Assembly (NCBI GenBank): GCA_015486505.1
Contig: WFRP01000309.1
Span: 1 to 9,462 of the forward strand
Reading direction: 5' to 3'
Source: Pseudomonadota bacterium
GTDB lineage: Bacteria; Desulfobacterota; Anaeroferrophillalia; Anaeroferrophillales; Tharpellaceae
DNA length: 9,462 bases
A program made the position numbers and the translations under genes. How positions within the stretch are numbered: the stretch's first letter is position 1; each line of letters starts with the position of its first letter. Of the stretch, positions 6,659 to 9,462 are shown one piece after another. The notes below the pieces were generated by a model. It did no database searches. It was not told the DNA's origin and saw only the letters and a program-made list of their open reading frames with translations.

Positions 6659-6665
6659 ATCCCCT
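6659..6665 (-). promoter_or_regulatory. Ribosome binding site for the CmcI-like TTG start
   Basis: AGGGGAT on the minus strand, four bases before TTG at 6654. Its first bases come from the terminal CTAATG of repeat copy C, so the repeat boundary contributes to translation of the first cassette gene. Confidence 0.5.
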
Positions 6666-6728
6666 AATGCGGGAAAGATCCCGCAAATAAGTACTCTTAT
6701 CAGAATATTTTCCTGTTTTTATAGTTGA

Positions 6729-6942
6729 TGGCGTCGTAAAAACTCTTCATCTGCTGCGTTACCCTCGCCGTGAGCGTAGCGAGGAAGTGCCCTTGGGGTG
6801 CAACCTTCGTCACTGCGGCGTACACTCTATGTACGCCTCATTCCTCAGGTTTCGGGTGCCCTGCGCCCAACGGAAGTGCCCTTGGGGTGCAGATGAAGTT
6901 TTTTACTTAGCCATCGAGTTTTTGACTTTTTACGAGTTTGTC
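6729..6942. mobile_element. Small nested MITE-like element with 8-bp target duplication
   Basis: ATAGTTGA occurs at 6721-6728 and again at 6943-6950 on either side of this 214-bp insert, and copy B carries the same site once. The ends share TCGTAAAAA in inverted orientation, and a longer internal inverted pair follows (6736-6754 with 6889-6906, containing CTTCATCTGC/GCAGATGAAG). The interior holds a perfect hairpin GGCGTACA-CTCTA-TGTACGCC, a CCTCGC/GCGAGG hairpin, and a 20-bp direct repeat. There is no transposase gene, so it would need one in trans. TGGCGTCGTAAAAA-type ends recall abundant small repeats of Desulfobacterota-like genomes; that likeness is from memory. Confidence 0.75.
6783..6891 (+). 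repeat. 20-bp direct repeat pair within the nested element
   Basis: GGAAGTGCCCTTGGGGTGCA is present exactly at 6783-6802 and 6872-6891. Each copy can fold as GTGCCC-TTG-GGGTGC with two wobble pairs. A close relative, GGAAGTGCCCCCGGGTGC, lies in repeat copy A from position 366. Confidence 0.8.
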
Positions 6943-6989
6943 ATAGTTGAAAAAACTGTCGAAAAAACAAGAAAATAACCTGTAAGATA

Positions 6990-8300
6990 CTAATTTAAAA
7001 AACTAATCTCGGCATCCAGCAGTTTAAGCTCAATCTGCACCTGTTCCACCCCTACCAAACCAATCTGGTATTCCTGTAAACTTAAGACCTCAACGGTTAA
7101 AACATCGTGAATCCAGTGATGCATCACCAGAGATTCCAAATTACCATCAGCCACGGCTATAGATATCGAATAGTTGTCCTTAGCGATCAAAGGCCAGACA
7201 AATTCAAATTCGACCAGATAATTCTCACCAACACGTAACGGCGGCAATTCGGTCCGCAAACTTATATTGTTAAAACCAAAGATCTCAATACCAAGTCGGT
7301 TTTTCACTAAAAATCCGACCACCGGATTTTTAATATCACCTAACGACTCGAGCCAGAGATGAAAACCAACCGCTTCTCCACCATAAACCGCTTCTATCGG
7401 CCCTCTCTCTTTGGAAAACAAGGCAATCTGATCAATTTTCACACCACCACGGCCAAAAGATGCGGCCGTATCTTCAACCTTTACAGTCACCGCCTTTTTC
7501 GCAACGGAGGGTAACGGCGGAACCAATAGGTTATCCTCAGTTTTTATCGAAGTTTCCGGCGGGCCCCCTTCGTAAAAGGCCTGTGTATATCTGTCAACAA
7601 TCTCTTTCGGGTTTCCTGTCTCAATTAAACTTCCTTCATGCAGCCAAACTGCGTGGTCACAAAGCGTCAACACGGCATTCATATCGTGAGTAACCAACAA
7701 CAAGGTACTGCGACCTTTAAAGGATTTTATCTTTTTCATACATTTATGCTGAAACCGGGCATCACCTACTGCCAGAGCCTCATCTACAATCAGGATATCA
7801 GGCGAAACATGTACTGCCACAGCAAATGCCAGGCGCATCAACATACCGCTGGAATAGTTTTTTACCGGCTGATCTATAAAATCACCGATCTCGGCAAAAG
7901 CCTCTATTTCCGGAAAACGCTTTTCCATTTCCGAGCGACTTACGTCCGCCAGGGCCCCGGAAAAAAATACATTTTGCCGACCGGTATATTCCTGATTAAA
8001 ACCTGAACCCAACTCCAGCAATGCAGCAATTCGTCCAACAACCTGCATAGTACCGCAATCAGCCTGAATGACTCCGCAAATAATTTTTAGAAGAGTAGAT
8101 TTGCCACTGCCATTCAGGCCGATAATCCCCCAGGTCTCTCCTTTGGGAATTTCCAGGTTTATATCTTTAAGGGCATAAAAATCTTCAAAATACTTTTTTT
8201 TACGTGGATGGAGGGCTTCTTTGAAACGGGCTAATGGTGAATGATAAAGCTTATAACTTTTTTCAATACCTTTTAATAATATAGCGCTATTCGATGTCAT
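6990..8300 (-). CDS. wzt: Polysaccharide ABC exporter ATP-binding protein (Wzt-like) with C-terminal glycan-binding type domain
   Basis: A protein of 436 residues. The ATPase half has Walker A GLNGSGKST (61-69), the signature loop NYSSGMLMRLA (148-158), Walker B ILIVDEAL (169-176) and the switch histidine in LLVTHD (191-196). The N-terminal SYKLYHSPLARFKEALHP is characteristic of O-antigen and teichoic acid exporters. From about residue 280 a beta-rich extension (IDQIALFSKERG, VGFHLWLES, VGFLVKNRLGIEIFGFNN) matches the Wzt C-terminal domain, which in E. coli O9a binds the modified non-reducing end of the polymer. With its permease partner 41 bp upstream, it should power export of finished polysaccharide across the inner membrane. 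The extension suggests a terminal modification such as methylation is read before export. ATG start; no strong ribosome binding site is seen. Confidence 0.93.
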   Translation of the reverse strand: MTSNSAILLKGIEKSYKLYHSPLARFKEALHPRKKKYFEDFYALKDINLEIPKGETWGIIGLNGSGKSTLLKIICGVIQADCGTMQVVGRIAALLELGSGFNQEYTGRQNVFFSGALADVSRSEMEKRFPEIEAFAEIGDFIDQPVKNYSSGMLMRLAFAVAVHVSPDILIVDEALAVGDARFQHKCMKKIKSFKGRSTLLLVTHDMNAVLTLCDHAVWLHEGSLIETGNPKEIVDRYTQAFYEGGPPETSIKTEDNLLVPPLPSVAKKAVTVKVEDTAASFGRGGVKIDQIALFSKERGPIEAVYGGEAVGFHLWLESLGDIKNPVVGFLVKNRLGIEIFGFNNISLRTELPPLRVGENYLVEFEFVWPLIAKDNYSISIAVADGNLESLVMHHWIHDVLTVEVLSLQEYQIGLVGVEQVQIELKLLDAEISFLN

Positions 8301-8341
8301 ATTAAATTCAAGTATTCGTGCATTATAAACTCGTTAAAATA

Positions 8342-9148
8342 TTACAAAACATCGGCAAAATGGGGTCTTAATCGACGAAAGACCAAGGTACCTGTCAATA
8401 AAATAAGGGCCGTAACCGACCAGAAATACAATCCCCAGCGCCAATGCAGCCAGAATGGTATTCCATAAATAAAAGAATCACGATAACCGTGAACAATATA
8501 ATAGATAGGGTTAAATTTAAGAACAGCCTGTACAATCGGCGGCATGATATTGATATCCCAGAAAATAGGCGTTCCCCAAAAACCGATCTGGAGCAATAAC
8601 TGCACAATTTGGCCGGTATCACGAAAAAAAACATTCACCGATGCGGTCAGCCAACTTAAACCCAAAACCAGAACTACCATCGCCACATAGTAGTAAAGTG
8701 CCTGTATAACCCAGAAGGTCAAAGGGATATGATAACTCCAAAGTAATATAATCAGCAGTCCCAAAAAAACAATGTGGCTAACTAAGGCAGCACCCACCGT
8801 TACCACCGGCAGAATCGAGGTTGGAAAACGGACTTTTTTGACCAGGTGAGGGTTGGCAACGATAATAGTTGTGGCCCGGGTCCAGATTTCTGAGAAATTA
8901 AACCAGGCCGCCATCCCGGCCGTCAACCAGATAACAAACGGGATATCATTTAACGGTTTGGCTTTTAAGCCGAAACCGAAAACAAACCAGAATATCAGAA
9001 TTAAAACCAATGGATTAATAATCGTCCAGATGAAGCCCAGACGGGAGCCGATATATTGGGCCGCAACTTCACGCTTAATCAGCTCCCAGATCAGATAACG
9101 GCGGCTTAAAATAAGTTTGATAAAATCAAGAAAAAAATTTCGCGGCAT
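8342..9148 (-). CDS. wzm: Polysaccharide ABC exporter permease (Wzm-like)
   Basis: A protein of 268 residues, the usual size, with six predicted membrane segments of the ABC-2 permease family. It starts with an amphipathic stretch and LIWELIKREVAAQYIGSRLG (19-38), the standard entry into the first membrane helix. VKKVRFPTSILP (103-114) is the conserved coupling-helix region, and NPIYYIVHGYRDSF (213-226) is another hallmark of O-antigen exporters; the end FRRLRPHFADVL is also typical. Two copies are expected to form the channel with two Wzt subunits. The ATG at 9148 lies 5 bp after the stop of the U32 gene, and its probable ribosome binding site GAGAAAGGT is inside that gene, so the two are probably co-translated. 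Confidence 0.94.
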   Translation of the reverse strand: MPRNFFLDFIKLILSRRYLIWELIKREVAAQYIGSRLGFIWTIINPLVLILIFWFVFGFGLKAKPLNDIPFVIWLTAGMAAWFNFSEIWTRATTIIVANPHLVKKVRFPTSILPVVTVGAALVSHIVFLGLLIILLWSYHIPLTFWVIQALYYYVAMVVLVLGLSWLTASVNVFFRDTGQIVQLLLQIGFWGTPIFWDINIMPPIVQAVLKFNPIYYIVHGYRDSFIYGIPFWLHWRWGLYFWSVTALILLTGTLVFRRLRPHFADVL

Positions 9149-9153
9149 TAAAC

Positions 9154-9462
9154 TTAAAGACCTTTCTCAACTACCGGCCGCCGCAAAATATTACCGACCT
9201 CAAGTCGTCCCCGACAACAAGCCACGGCAACCGTACCGGGATGAGCCGTTTCTATGAGCTCACCATTCTCGTTCTCCAATGAAACTATTACGCTCATAAA
9301 ATCCTGCATTCCCGGGGTTATAACTTCGACCTCAGCCCCTGTGGCAAGCCGGTCTTTAATGCTGAGCCGCACCCGACAGACACCAGTTTCACTAAAATCA
9401 TCGAAAACTTCCTGAACCAGAGCACAAAAATGATAGCTACGAATATAAGCTGAGCTTTCCAG
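9154..9462 (-). CDS. U32 family peptidase-like protein, C-terminal part (enters from the right edge)
   Basis: The open frame reaches the window edge and gives the last 102 residues: SSAYIRSYHFCALVQEVFDD, later VRLSIKDRLATGAEVEVITP and ENGELIETAHPGTVAVA, ending LEVGNILRRPVVEKGL. This pattern of a YIRxYxFxxxV strand, a short charged turn, GAEVEVITPG, and a closing xGNILRR matches the C-terminal beta domain found after the catalytic part of U32 proteins such as the tRNA-hydroxylation factor TrhP. No catalytic residues are visible, so whether it acts on tRNA, rRNA or peptides is open. It probably is a housekeeping gene marking the border of the glycan locus. A GTG at 9372 is internal, not a start. 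Confidence 0.8.
   Translation of the reverse strand: MESSAYIRSYHFCALVQEVFDDFSETGVCRVRLSIKDRLATGAEVEVITPGMQDFMSVIVSLENENGELIETAHPGTVAVACCRGRLEVGNILRRPVVEKGL

Larger units (their letters stand above)
6664..6993 (+). repeat. Dispersed structured intergenic repeat, copy C (interrupted by a nested element)
   Basis: The left part (6664-6728) and right part (6943-6993) together match copy B from CTAATGCGGG to GTAAGATACTAA, but the 51-bp CGCAA-bounded module of copies A and B is missing: GCGGG, a 6-base loop and CCCGC run straight into AAATAAGTACTC. A 214-bp element plus an 8-bp duplication interrupts the loop of the terminal stem. The right edge includes the TAG stop of the Wzt gene, and the left edge lies 10 bp before the CmcI-like gene. 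Together with its insert it accounts for nearly all of the 335 bp without a gene here. Confidence 0.86.

Noticed and set aside
6787..6978. 63-codon plus-strand open frame in the repeat C region
   Set aside because: It lies wholly in the nested element and its hairpins, crosses the insertion boundary, and shows no family resemblance or ribosome binding site.
278..6993. CRISPR array
   Set aside because: Three long, widely spaced repeats in mixed orientation, separated by genes, do not form a repeat-spacer array.
278..9462. JUMPstart/ops element typical of O-antigen operons
   Set aside because: No GGCGGTAGC-type ops motif was noticed upstream of the exporter or in the gaps; the true operon start may lie outside.

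Overview
The window is part of a Gram-negative surface-polysaccharide (O-antigen type) locus. Every gene I can support lies on the minus strand, so transcription runs from the right edge to the left. A Wzm/Wzt ABC exporter pair plus a carbohydrate-tailoring gene set indicates the ABC-transporter-dependent route, in which a polymer finished in the cytoplasm is exported. No Wzx flippase or Wzy polymerase is visible. The repeat-rich intergenic DNA and gene style recall Desulfobacterota/Desulfuromonadota genomes, but this is an impression and not a placement.

In transcription order: (1) 9462-9154, the C-terminus of a U32-family peptidase-like protein, 5 bp upstream of (2) the Wzm-like permease (9148-8342) and (3) the Wzt-like ATPase with a C-terminal glycan-binding type domain (8300-6990). 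(4) A 330-bp non-coding repeat (copy C) interrupted by a small nested inverted-repeat element. (5) A tight four-gene cassette: CmcI/rhamnosyl O-methyltransferase family protein, TylF/MycF-type methyltransferase with a long coiled-coil tail, a class I SAM methyltransferase, and a radical SAM/SPASM protein with the same kind of tail. The first three overlap by 4-10 bp. (6) Repeat copy B. (7) A zinc-ribbon methyltransferase and an acyltransferase-3 membrane protein. (8) Repeat copy A, in opposite orientation. (9) The N-terminal part of a family 2 glycosyltransferase running off the left edge.

Together the genes look like an export pair followed by interchangeable decoration cassettes (methylation, acylation and an unknown radical-SAM reaction) separated by a structured, dispersed intergenic repeat. 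The two most distinctive signals are this three-copy repeat, whose stems are preserved between copies and one copy of which carries an 8-bp target duplication around a nested element, and a shared C-terminal module (14-residue coiled-coil repeats ending in an SSTSWRIS tail) on two enzymes with unrelated catalytic domains. The second suggests a common docking or scaffold function within the glycan-modifying machinery.
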